Assembly: GCA_963921195.1 (NCBI GenBank)
Contig: OY992540.1
Span: 19,403,380-19,467,379 of the forward strand
DNA: 64,000 nt
Reading direction: 5' to 3'
From: Pegoplata infirma
Lineage: Eukaryota; Arthropoda; Insecta; Diptera; Anthomyiidae
The notes below the pieces were generated by a model. That model was not told the DNA's origin. It did not search any database and saw nothing but the letters and a program-made list of their open reading frames with translations. Below are positions 43,792 to 54,815 of the stretch, in pieces. The translations under genes and the position numbers were made by a program. The number at the start of each line of letters is the position of its first letter. The first letter of the stretch is position 1.

Positions 43792-46356
43792 TATACCCTC
43801 CACTCTAGTGATAGAGGGTATATCGTCCATTCCATGAGACATTTTAAAAAATCTGACCAAGGGTCTGCTGATTTTTGTTATATTTTTCATACAGATTCTC
43901 TATGGAGCCAATTTCAAATTTCATCCATCAGATCTTAAATATTCGAAAAACTAGCGATTTTATTCACGGTTTTCGTTTTAAAAAAAGTCAAAAAAATGCA
44001 AAATGTGTGTAACTTTAAGCAGCTGTATTTTCTAAACTACTTATCGCATTTTAACAATCTATAGCGCATACGAATGGTATGTAAGTCTATTTTAATATCT
44101 AAAAAACTGAAAAAATATTGGTGGTTTAAAAGTGCATTTTATATGCAAATGCAGTTTTGAAGTGCATTTTGCGAAACTTTTACCCCTTTTATTTTTTTTT
44201 TAATTAGCATATTTGGAAAATTTAGAATTTTTGCTACAAAAAAATGTTTTCATTACAATGGACCGAGAATGTTTGCTATTTTTAATATTTTTTTTAAAAA
44301 ATACTTCCTTAAGTTTCCCTTATAAAAATAATTATTTTTTATATTATACCAAAATCATGTAAAAAGGCATGTTTATAAACCGTTTATTTCCAAAAGTACT
44401 AATCGTATATTAATGCTTTTATGCACATTATGAAGGTATTTTTGTCTATTTTTTGCATATAATGCCGCAAAAATATTGGTGTTTGAAAATGCATTTTAAA
44501 TGCAAATGCAGTTTTGAAGTGCATTTTTCAAAACTTTTGCCCCTTTGATTTTTTTATTAATTATCATAGTTAAAAAGTTTACAATTTTTACTACAAAATA
44601 ATGTCCTCCTCATAATGGACCCACAGTGTGTGTTATTTTTTAGAATTTTTTAAAAAATCATGTAATTTCAGATTTTTTTGGTTTAATTTAAAATATTAAA
44701 ATTTGTTTCAAGGAAATTGTTAAAATTTCTTTAAAAATAGCACACACAGTAGGTCCATTATTAGGAGGACATTATTTTGTAGTAAAAATTGTAAACTTTT
44801 CGAATATGATAATTAAAAAAAAATTCAAAGGGGTAAAAGTTTTGAAAAATGCACTTCAAAACCGCATTTGCATTTAAAATGCATTTTTGAAACAAAAAAT
44901 TTTTTTCGGTCGTTAAATGTAAAAAATGAACAAAAATACCTTTTTAATGTGCATAAAAACATTAAGATACGATTTGTAATTTCGAAAATATAACGTTTAA
45001 AAAACATGTCTTTTTACATGATTTTGGTATAATTAAAAAAATAAAAATTTTTATAAAGGAAACTTAAGGAAGTATTTTTAAAAAAAAAATATTAAAAATA
45101 GCACACATTCTCGGTCCATTGTAATGAAAACATTTTTTTGTAGCAAAAATTCTAAATTTTCCAAATATGCTAATTAAAAAAAAAAATTAAAAGGGGTAAA
45201 AGTTTCGCAAAATGCACTTCAAAACTGCATTTGCATATAAAATGCACTTTTAAACCACCGATATTTTTTCAGTTTACTAGGTATTAAAATAGACTTATAT
45301 ACCATTCGTATGCGCTATAGATTATTAAAATGCGATAAGTACTTTAGAAAATACAGCTTCTCAAAGTTACACAGATTTTGCATTTTTTTTACTTTTTTAA
45401 AAACGAAAATCGTGAATAAAATCGAGAGTTTTTCGAATATTTTCGATCTGATGGATGAAATTTGAAATTGGCTCCATAGAGTATCTGTATGAAAAAAAAT
45501 AACAAAAATCCTAAGACCCTCGGTCAAAAAATGCCTAAAATCACCAAATGTCTGGTGGAATGGACGATATATAAGTTTGTCATTCCGTTTGTAACACCTC
45601 GAAATATTGGTCTAGGACCCCATAAAGTATATATATTCATGATCCTCGATCGATTTTAAGACGATCTAGCGATGTCCGTCCGTCCGTCCGTCCGTCCGTC
45701 TGTCTGTCTGTCTGTTGAAAACACGCTATCTTTTGAAAGACTTTATGGAGGCTCCTGAAGTTTGGCATATATATTGTGCAATTACCTGGACAGTTTGGTA
45801 TTGCAATCCAGCAAAATCGGTCTAGTTGTTCAAAAGTTATAACAAAAGAGTGAATTTCGGCAAGGGTTTTTCGCGAATTTACTAGATAAAAAACACGCTA
45901 ACTTTCGCACAGCAAGTCTAAGGGTGCTAAAGTTTAGCAAATATATTTATCGCTTTTCAGGTCTGGTTTGTTTTGAATTTCAGGCAAATCTGTTTAGTGG
46001 TTCAAAAGTTATTAGCAAAACTGTGAATTTCAAATTGGTTTCACCTTAAATTCACGTGTTGAAAAGCCGTTAAGCAATTTTTAAAAACATTGGAAAGTCA
46101 CAAAAATATTTTACAACGTATTTTTGTCACTCAAAAATATTTTTACAGAAAAATTAAAAAAAATACACTAAAAAAAATTTAGTAATGTTTTTTTTACAAA
46201 AGTGACTAAACAAAAGTTTTTTACTCAAAATAAAATATTTCTAATTAAATTGTAAATTTTTTTCACGATAGAAATTTTTTTTATCGCTTAAAAAGGGCAT
46301 TGTGTAGGGTATTCATAGATTCGGCCTAGTCGAATTTAACTTTTCTACTTGTTTTT
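43792..46356 (+). mobile_element. DINE-1-like element split by a 1.74-kb foldback
   Basis: Begins TATACCCTCCACTCTAGTGA with its inverted partner, and is interrupted after GGGTATAT at 43823. It resumes ATATATAAGTTTGTCATTCC at 45567 and continues GACCCCATAAAGTATATATA, eleven or so GTCC/GTCT units (45675-45712), GAATTTCGGCAAGGGTTTTTC, ACACTC(A)AAAAA words, and the tail ATTCATAGATTCGGCC, TTCTACTTGTTTTT. Without the foldback it is about 820 bp and near full length. Confidence 0.88.
43824..45566. repeat. Long foldback element 4 inside a DINE-1-like element
   Basis: Ends CGTCCATTCCA and its exact complement TGGAATGGACG. The arms are about 870 bp, centred near 44695. Each arm contains two direct repeats of about 360 bp with the block ATGCAAATGCAGTTTTGAAG (near 44148 and 44507, inverted at about 44860 and 45220), so the unit occurs four times. 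The uninterrupted family sequence is GGGTATATATAAG; here it is GGGTATAT and ATATATAAG, consistent with a 4-bp ATAT duplication. No coding capacity. Confidence 0.88.
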
Positions 46357-46537
46357 TTTTTTTTATTTGAAAGAGAAATTATTGTAATATTAGGGGTTTT
46401 TTGTTGGCATAATTATCAGTGTTCTACCATACAAAGTTCACATTAGTGTTAACGCTCAAAATTCTAGAAGTTAAAAATTAACTTGCATACATTGTGAAAG
46501 ATTCTCTTATTGTTAATGGCTCTCTTTGGTATTAATA
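46357..46537. other. Short spacer between two DINE-1-like elements
   Basis: T-run followed by AT-rich sequence, no feature. Confidence 0.4.
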
Positions 46538-47150
46538 AACAAGTAAAAAAGTTAAATTCGGCCTTGCCGAATGTAGTGATATCCTCCACAATTTCAAAAA
46601 GATTATTGCAAAAAACTTTAGTTAAAAGGAAATAATTTAAAAAAAAAAATTAAAAAAAAAAAATCCGCGAAAAAAAATTTTGGTAAAAAAAAAATCCGCG
46701 ATTTTTTTCTTTTTTTGTCAAAAAATATGTTCGTACTTGTTTCAATACCATTTGGTGCTCAATTATGTTCACATATGTCAACCAGAAGCCGAATTAAAGC
46801 ATTTTGTATTTTTAGGTTATGTTGAATGTACTGAAATTTTGGAGGTGTGCTTACATTTTCGTTCATAACTTTTGAACCGCTGAACCGATATCGCTCAAAT
46901 GCAATACCAAACTTCTCGGGAGAACTTCCAATAAATATGTTAAGTTTCAGTCATCTCTGTGCAATATTTTGTCCGATAGAGCATTTTCCACAGACAGACG
47001 GACAGACGGACATCGCTAGAATGTCTTAAAATCGATCGGGCATCATGAATATATATACTTTATGGGGTCCCAGACCGATATTTCGATGAGTTACAAACAG
47101 AATGACAAACTTATATATACCCTCTATCACTAAGTGGAGGGTATAAAAAG
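46538..47150 (-). mobile_element. DINE-1-like element, near full length
   Basis: Minus strand: CTTTTTATACCCTCCACTTA, AGTGATAGAGGGTATATATA, ACCCCATAAAGTATATATAT, GATCGATTTTAAGACATTCT, GTCCGTCTGTCCGTCTGTC, TTCGGCAAGGCCGAA hairpin, TTACTTGTTT. 613 bp, facing away from its neighbour at 43792. Confidence 0.85.
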
Positions 47151-47616
47151 CTAAATTGCGTCTAATAAACTAATTTTATCAATATTTCATCGAAAATGTG
47201 TAATATTTTACAAAACTATTCCAAACGACGCTAAATTAAATTTAGAAATTTATGGAAGTTAAGGTGTCGTTTTTTTCGTTTTGATGCACGGTAACAATCA
47301 AAGTTTGCCAACAAAAAAGGCCTATTGTTAAAATTTTATAACACAAAGTTTGGTCAACAAGAATTGCCAGTGTTGCCACTCAATTGTAGAATTATTTTTT
47401 TAAAAGACAAAATCGGCTGCAGTTGTACAGCAAAAACTACTGAGCCGATTTTGATGATTTTTTTTTTCTTGATTAGTAGCCATTTTTTTGAAAAATATTG
47501 ATTTTTGTTGAAATTATGCTAATATAAACATAAAAAATTAAAAAAATACTATTCTTCTTTCATAAAAATCATAATTAATTCAAAATTTCAAAAAATGGCC
47601 ACGATAAGTACTAGAG
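47151..47616. other. AT-rich spacer
   Basis: No feature recognised. TGCAGTTGTACAGCAAAAACTACTGAGCCG near 47420 is the only less AT-rich part. Confidence 0.35.
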
Positions 47617-48433
47617 CAGCGGTTACCAAGCTATGGTACGCGTACCACTAGGGGGTACGCGAAACTGTCCCCGGGGATACGCAAAATTTAAGTAATTTGG
47701 ACATTCGTTTTAGATTAACTTTTCAATGCTGGTTCCTCATCTGGCTTTAAAATTTTTCCATAACGTCATGTTTTTAAGAAAGTTGAGGTCAAAGTTCACA
47801 AAAAACGTATTTTTATGCAATTTAGAGAGAATTTTTTACGATATTTTTGGATGATATTTTGATATCCATTTGTTTTCGATTAACCTTTCGATGCTGATTC
47901 CGAATATAGTTCCCAAATTTTTCTATGATGTCAGGTTTTTGTGAAAATTTATGTCAAAGTTCTCAAAAAACGTGTTTTTGGGCATTTTTGAGACGGGTTG
48001 TGATAGAGTGGAAATTTTGGTATTACTTTGTTAAGCTCAAAATGCCCTTTTATAGTATACACGAGGGGTTTCATTCAAAAAGTCACGGAATTATTGATCT
48101 GCCCTTGTTGTTGTTTTAATTTTTGGTGTAGAATCGACTGGTGAAATCAGATTTGTAACATTTTCAGTCGTTTTTGCTCTGCAGAAAAATCAGTTCAAAA
48201 TCCGGGTTTTCAGATGCATTGAACCCAAGGAGCAAACATTTTTCCAAAAAATAACACCATTGTTTTGATCTCCCCTAAATCTATAAAAAATATGATAAGA
48301 GATCAAAAATTTCAATATTAACTGTAATATTTGTGAATTTTTTTTAAACGACAACAAAATACTCATTAGGGGGTACGCGGCTGATAAAATTTAAAATTAG
48401 GGGTACGGAAGCCTAAAAGGTTGGTAACCGCTG
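47617..48433. mobile_element. hAT element with 7/8 matching TSD
   Basis: TIRs CAGCGGTTACCA and its complement TGGTAACCGCTG. TACTAGAG precedes (47609-47616) and TACTAGGG follows (48434-48441). Subterminal GGGGGTACGCG words occur at both ends. The interior (GATGCTGATTCCGAAT, AAAATT.AGGTCAAAGTTC) is related to 53640-54780 and to 58786-59787. 817 bp, no transposase. Confidence 0.85.
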
Positions 48434-49289
48434 TACTAGGGAATTTAATAATCTACAAATAAAATTTGGCTATGGATGTGTATGGTTATTCCCAAATTTA
48501 ATTTTTGGATAAGCTGGATTAACTCCAAACAGAAAATATTTTAACAAATCTTAAAACCCACCTATTATAAATATATTTTTGCTCTTATAAATTACAATTA
48601 ATCGACCAAAAGGGTACTAACAAATGTTCGATTATGATTGATAGAAATCCTCAATGTTGTTGCAGCCCTCATTCAAAACGTAAAACGAACATTTACTATT
48701 TATAATCTGTTCTATTGTTGCCATTGTTGTTGGTATGGACTTCAACTTGTAGTAAATAGTAGTAGTTTTGAATTTTTCGATTCGTTATTTTGGCATTTAA
48801 TGTGTGATTTTATCATGTGTTTATATCTCACACTGTGGCTTAAATTGTTATTGAAGTTGGATTGAATGCTGGATGCTGATGATGATGAAAACTTCCAATA
48901 TTTACCACTTTTACAAAAACACATACACACTCTCAAAACATATGTAGTAGTCTGATCTGCTACCACAGCCGTCATCATCATCATCATCTTTTGATAATCG
49001 TCAAAATACTACGTATTCATGTTAACATGTTGTTGATATGTTGTTTGTTGCCTGGCATGGAATGGCATGGCATAGTCTTACCGTCTGGCCTGGCCTAACT
49101 GACTGACTTGAATGTTATAGCTGTTGATGATGAGAGACCATTAAACAATAGAGTACCATACGTGGACGTGTGTAGAAGGTGATTTACGACTATTTGGTAA
49201 ATCTTTTATGTGTAGTTGTTGTTTTTTTTTTTTTGAATTGGTTGCAGTTGAAAACTGTAAACGGTCCAGCAACACTCTCTAGCTGTTCG
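48434..49289. other. Unique-looking spacer with GAT/CAT microsatellites
   Basis: TGATGATGATGA near 48876 and CATCATCATCATC near 48975; TGGCATGGAATGGCATGGCA near 49055. Frames of 75-81 codons on both strands are built from these repeats. No gene recognised. Confidence 0.45.
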
Positions 49290-49742
49290 GAGGGATGGAA
49301 AAGTTAGTACTTTAGTATTTTTTTAAGTACTTTTTAAAGAAAGTACTCCGAAATTTTTTTTCCAAAATTTACTGATTTCTCATAAAATTTAAAAAAGTTA
49401 AAAATTTCGGAAATTTTGCTATAAACTGGCTGAAGTTTCTCTTCTTCAAGTAAAAAGCCAGTGCTTTAGTACTTTTTTCAGTACTTTCTAAAAAAGTACT
49501 AAAAGAAAAAGTACCCAGAAAAAAGAAATTTCGCAAAATTTACAGATTTTTTATAGAAAAATTTATAAAAAAAGTTTGATAAATTAAATTTTTGGCGAAT
49601 TGCCAGAACCACTTTCTAAAAAAGTACTAAAAGAAAAAGTACCCAGTAAAGTAAATTATTTTTTATACCGTCGTGTTTGAAAAAGTACTTTTTTGGTTAA
49701 TCCCCAGTACCATTTCAAAATTCAAATTTAACATCCCTGACT
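49290..49742. mobile_element. Probable hAT-type MITE with AGTACTTT words
   Basis: Left end AGGGATGGAAAAG, right end AACATCCCTGA (complement TCAGGGATGTT), with CTGTTCGG before and CTGTTTAG after (6/8). The interior repeats AAGTACTTTTT and AAAAAGTAC in both orientations. The boundaries are uncertain. Confidence 0.5.
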
Positions 49743-50012
49743 GTTTAGTACTTTTAGCTTAGTGCATTATGACCGATTGGTGTTTATGTCATTTTCAGAC
49801 AATAAAAATCTATGAAATGGTCAATTGTTGTTGCTCTTTGTTCACCTTTTGTTGTATTCGTTAAACTATTATTATTATCCATAGGTGAGAATACGCATAT
49901 GGCCTGGCCTAGTTTGGGGATTAGATTTTTTTATTGTAGTTCTTAATCACGCATATGGATGAAAGTAACATTTTATAGCGAAAATCTATTAAGGGGGGTT
50001 ATAAGTATATAA

Positions 50013-50350
50013 TAGAGATGGGCGCGTGAGTAGAATTTGACTCACACTTACTAACGCTCACGCAAACAATCATCGAATCACTTAGTAATCACTGACTCAA
50101 TTTTTTTGCTCACGCTCACACGTGACTCACAATAGATTAATTTTTTTTGGCAAGAAATGAAAAAAAAAACAAATGTTGTAAAATCAAATCAGACAAACTC
50201 ACGGAAATAAAAATTAATCACTCACGCAAAAATTCGGCTCACTCACTAATCACTCACGCATGTTTTTTCAACTTACGCTGACTCACAATCAAGTGATTGA
50301 AATCACTCACGCGTGAATCACGCAAATCACGTGACCAGCGCCCATTTCTA
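50013..50350. mobile_element. hAT-type MITE, GTGAGT/ACTCAC-rich, copy 2
   Basis: TAGAGATGGGCGCGTGAGT at the left and the complement GCGCCCATTTCTA at the right. The interior words match 5761-6169. The flanks do not show an intact 8-bp duplication, so one side has been altered. Confidence 0.75.
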
Positions 50351-50600
50351 ACCTGTACCACAGAGTGGCAATTTTTTTGATTTTTTTGATTTTAAAGAAA
50401 ATTTTACATTTTCTTACAGAAAGAGTCACAAAATCTTAAATATTTTTTGTATATATCTGAGATTTTTTCTATGTTAGAAATTTGTCCGATATTATAAGTC
50501 TTAAATTCAAAGATTGTGAAATAATGTTTTTTTTTTTAAGTTGTCGCATTTAAGTTTAACTCGATACCCGGGAGTTTAATGAGCCACTTAGTACTAATGT
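50351..50600. other. AT-rich spacer
   Basis: ACCTGTACCACAGAGTGGCA near 50351 resembles the DINE-1-like subterminal motif (complement) and may be a fragment. Otherwise nothing is recognised. Confidence 0.35.
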
Positions 50601-52450
50601 GACATCAGATTTAAAATTCGCAATGGCGGGTCCAACATGGCTCTTATATTTTATTAATAACGATTTGATTTTAACCTTTTGGCCTGGTATTTTTGGGATC
50701 ATTTGTCATATTGGATCCGCCATTTTGAATTTTTGAAATCTGAATAAAAATTCAAAATCAGCGTCCCAAAGTACCCCTGGATAATAAGTTTCAAGGAAAT
50801 CGAAATTAAAAAAAAAAATAAACGTCATATTGGATCCGCCATTTTGAATTTTTGAAATCTGAATAAAAATTCAAAATCAGCGTCCCAAATAACCCCTGGA
50901 TAATAAGTTTCAAGGAAAGCGAAATTAAAAAAAAAATAAACGTCATATTGGATCCGCCATTTTGAATTTTGGAAATCTAAATTCAGAATCGTGTTTAGTG
51001 ACCCATAATACACCCGGGAACCAAGTTTTATTTGAATGCGAAAACTTAAAAAAAAAACCATCCGCCATATTGAGTCCGCCATTTTTTATTTTTGAAATCT
51101 GAATAAAAATTCGAAATCCGCGTCCCAAATAACCCCCCGACAATAAGTTTCAAGGAAATCGAAATTAAAAAAAAAAAATAAACGCCATATTGGATCCGCC
51201 ATTTTGAATTTTGTAAATCTAAATTCAGAATCGTGTTTAGTGACCCATAATCAGTGTTGCCAGAACTTGGTAGTCAAAAACGGCTAAATTCATTCGAAAA
51301 AACGGCTAAAAAACGGCTAAAAAATGGCTAAAAAACGGCTAAAATATTTATTTTACTTTTTTCAGAAAAACTATTCTAAATTTATATTTTGTTTAATTTT
51401 TGCACATAAAATTAAATAAAGAGATCTTTTGTTATACATTTTGTACGGTTTTGACTTATTCTAGATAAAAACTAGAGTTCAAAACACTTTTCCAATGATT
51501 TACATTTTTTTAATGCAAAAACAAAAACAAAAAAAATTTTACTAGAAATTTTTTTTTTTGAGTGAAAGAACTTTTTTTAGTTATTTTTGTTTAAAAAAAC
51601 TTAAGTAATTTTTTTTATTGAGTGCAAATATTTTTGATTTTTTTAGTTCGAAATTTTTTATTAGTTTATTTATTTTTTGTAATTTGTACATTTTCTTGGG
51701 TAAAACTTTTTACTCCAGGGACCGTTTTCGCTGAAACTTGACGAGAAGAATGGCAAAAATATATATGCCAAGATTCAGCAACCAGTCTTTAAATTGAGTT
51801 TCGAACGTTAGCGTATTTTAACAGAGAAACGGGCATCGCTAGATCGTCTAAGATTTAGTATAATGTTAATGGCATGAATATGACGAAAATATTCGCGGTT
51901 CGATACCAGACTGGGATTATTTAAAATTAAGATATATGAAAAACAAGTACCTATTAACAAAACAAACCGATTAAAAATCCTGCTGATGATAACACTATAA
52001 CTGGAGTGTTTGAAACCGGTACGGGAATACCAGAAATGTCTGTAATTTTGATATTAGACAAAGTTGGAGCCTTTGCTTGATCTGTACTAACAAAAAACCA
52101 ATCAATTCTTTATTTTAGTATAAAAAAATACAAAAAATTACTTTCAAATCAAAAAACTCAAAAATGGCTAAAAAACTGCTAAAATAATTTCGAAAATGGC
52201 TAAAAAAACGGCTAAGAGCTAAATGCATTTTTTCCGGCTAAACGAGTTCAAAAGGAGCTAAATCTAGCCGGAAAATGGCTAAAATGGCAACACTGCCCAT
52301 AATACACCCGGGAACCGAGTTTTATTTGAATGCGAAAACCTCGAAAAAATCATCCGCCATTTTGAATTTTTGAAATCTGAATGAAAATTCAAAATTAGCG
52401 TCCCAATAAACAAATTTCAAATAACAAATTTCAGAAAAATCCGATAACTC
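50600..52450. repeat. Tandem satellite, ~120-bp monomer with GCCATTTTGAATTTTTGAAA
   Basis: Monomers start at CATATTGGATCCGCCATTTT near 50704, 50824, 50943, 51064 and 51184, with a final partial near 52345. Two variants alternate: one ends CAGCGTCCCAAA.A.CCC.TGGATAATAAG, the other TAGTGACCCATAATACACCCGGGAACC. The array is split by a hAT element (51252-52295). Minus-strand frames of 60-85 codons across it are repeat artefacts. Confidence 0.85.
51252..52295. mobile_element. hAT element in the satellite, perfect 8-bp TSD
   Basis: CCCATAAT at 51244-51251 and 52296-52303 is an exact duplication of satellite sequence. TIRs CAGTGTTGCCA and TGGCAACACTG. Subterminal AAAAACGGCTAAAA and AAAATGGCTAAAA words occur at both ends. 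Inside are DINE-1-like remnants (about 51690-51850, ending CATCGCTAGATCG) and a possible SINE (51860-52060). 1044 bp, no transposase. Confidence 0.88.
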
Positions 52451-52675
52451 CTTCATTAGTTTCCAGCATATCCCGATCGGGGTATCCCGATTCGCACTGA
52501 TATATTGGCTCACTTACCATTGGGTTCAACTTCCGCCACTCAGCTTTCAAAAGTAGAGATCATTGGCTAAATTTTAAGCCATAATACAACTCTCTACGAC
52601 CAATAGAGTTTTGGGGGCAGGGGGGTCCCCGTTGACGTGAAATAGCCCATATATAAACTAAATGAGAATTCAAAA
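52451..52675. other. Short spacer
   Basis: No feature recognised; slightly less AT-rich than surroundings. Confidence 0.35.
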
Positions 52676-52856
52676 CACCAAGAGAATAAAAAAAAAATTA
52701 AAAAATATTAAATTTGTATTAAATTATTTATTCAAATTTTATTTTTAATTTTTGAGTAACTTTTTAATTGCGTTAATTAAAAAATTACTCAAATTTGTTT
52801 TAAAAATTTAAACAAGTGATTACTCAATTTGTTTTTCTCAATATTATTTTCTGTGT
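52676..52856. mobile_element. Possible small MITE (CACAGAAAA family)
   Basis: The right end ATATTATTTTCTGTG equals the right end of the 923 bp MITE at 38441-39363, and the interior has the same AATTAA/TTAATT words. The left end is eroded. Confidence 0.4.
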
Positions 52857-52869
52857 TCCTGGAAGTTTT

Positions 52870-53375
52870 TTTAAAATAATAAGTCTCGGAAACGTCTAAG
52901 ATTCCGAAACGTTTTTCGTATCTAAAAAAATTTCACATTCTGATATATTTTTTGTATAGAAAAATACTCAGATTCTGAGACATTTTTTGTATAGAAAAAG
53001 TCTCAGATTCTGGTACATTTTTCGTATAGAAAACGTCTCAGATTCTGAGATTTTTTTTTCGTATAGAAAAAGACACAGACATTTTTCGTAAAGAAAGGGA
53101 TAAAGTCTTTCCTTTGGATACATTTTTCGTATTGAAGAAGTCTTAGATTCTGAAACGTTGTTCGTATAAAAAAAGTCTCAAATACTGACACATTTTTCGT
53201 ATAAAAATATTCTCAGATTTTCATTTTTCATAAATACAAAGTCGCAGATTCTGATACATTTTCGTATAGAAAAAGTTTCAGGTTCTAAAACATTTTTCGA
53301 ATAGAAAAAGTTTTAGATTCTCAGACATTTTTCGTAAAGGAAAGGTCGCAGATTCTGAGATAGAAAAGGTCTCAT
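52870..53375. repeat. Minisatellite, ~39-bp unit, about 13 copies
   Basis: The unit is approximately AAAGTCTCAGATTCTGAGAC followed by ATTTTTCGTATAGAA. Successive copies differ by 10-20% and small indels. Each unit contains the short palindrome TCTCAGA..TCTGAGA. Minus-strand frames through it are artefacts. Confidence 0.8.
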
Positions 53376-53529
53376 TAAAACCGGATTGTTCAACATGAAT
53401 ATCATGGTTTTATTTAGTAAAGACAAATGACCTCGGGCTAGAATAGCCCTACTCAAAATATTTTTTTCTTAAAACAGGTAATAACTTGAATTTAATTTGT
53501 ACCAAAAGAATGTTTTTTTTTATTCGACT

Positions 53530-54815
53530 TTTTACTTTCCAGCGGGGAACCAAATTCTTGTGTGCCCAGGGGCCCCGCCATAGCTTAAGACGGCTCTGCA
53601 GGTTTATCTTAATCATTATAAATTTTCCAAGCCTGGTTTCCAAATTTGTTCACTAATGTCAGGTTTTGAAAAAATTGAGGTCAAAGTTCACATTAAACTT
53701 TTTTGTGAATATTTTAAATTTTTTTTTTTTTGAGATTTTTTGAAATCTGACCATATATTTTTGATTAAGATTTCAATGCATATTCCGAATGTGATTGTTT
53801 TCCACCACTACAGGAAAAATTTGACGTAAAACGTGTTGCTGGGCATTATTGAAAGCTTTTTATACCCTACACCACTCTGTGGTACAGGGTATAATGAGTT
53901 TGTGCTGATGTTTGTAACTACCGGAAATATTGGTCCTATACCTACCTTCAAGTATACCGATCGACTCAGAATTACTTTTTGAGTCGATTTAGCGATGTCC
54001 GTCCGTCCGTCTGTCCATCTATCGGTTTAAGCACGATACAGGTCGCAGTTTTCAACCAATTGACTTGATATTTGAAACTTAACCATCTTTTGGCCCAAGG
54101 ACGAAGCCTAATTGAAAAAAATCGGTCCATGTTAAGACCTAGCCCCCATACAAACGCCCCTTTAGATTACCCTTAATTGACTCTAACAACTGTATTTGAA
54201 TAGATATCGCTTTGAAATTTTACAGGTTTTACAAATTTTGTACGCACGAATCATCATTCCAAATTTCAAAGGAATCGGGTCAGTCCTTCTGGTAGTCCCC
54301 ATACAAACCACCCTCCCGATATTCACATAATTCCCTCAATATTCATAAAAATGGCAATATTTGATAAAAATTTTATTTTTAGGTGTTAAGGGTGAACTTT
54401 ATTAACCAAATCAAATTGGAATGTAATTGAACCATTTTTGGACTTAGTCCCCTATATCAAAATTTCGACCGATATTCAGTTAAATCGGTGTATTGGCAAA
54501 AAATAAACCAATTCCTCTAAAATTTTATCTGTGTGTGTTTTCTAAACTAAATAAAGATCTAACAAAAGATAAATCCAATCGGTCCATGTTTGGACTTGAG
54601 ACCCATTTTCCGGAAAACACTAATGTGGGGTATCATATGGTCGGTCTTGACCGACTATAACTTTTTTACTTGTTTTTGTTAAATTTGTGGATGCATCTGG
54701 GATCTGATTACACGTTTTCGATTAACTTATAGATGCTGATTCCAAATCTTGTTTCCAATTGTTTCCATTACATCAGTGGTCAGATACCAGGCACGGTTTA
54801 GATGTCGGTCAGTGT
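53530..54815. mobile_element. hAT-related remnant interrupted by a DINE-1-like element
   Basis: AATGTCAGGTTTTGAAAAAATTGAGGTCAAAGTTCAC (in parts at 53655-53690) and GATGCTGATTCCAAAT (54727) match the interior of 47617-48433. The two halves flank the insertion at 53871-54677. Right-end candidate: CAGTGGTCAGATACC. The ends are not proven. Confidence 0.5.
53871..54677 (+). mobile_element. DINE-1-like element, ACACCACTCTGTGG subfamily, near full length
   Basis: TATACCCTACACCACTCTGT with partner GGTACAGGGTATAATGAG; ACCGATCGACTCAGAATTAC; GTCCGTCCGTCTGTCC; TTAAGACCTAGCCCCC; hairpin GGTCGGTCTTGACCGACTA; CTTTTTTACTTGTTTTT. About 807 bp; the best copy of this subfamily here. Confidence 0.88.

Noticed and set aside
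50825..51143. Overlapping minus frames repeating 'KFKMADPI' as a repeat protein
   Set aside because: They are translations of the ~120 bp satellite. Frame shifts between monomers and no full-length open frame.
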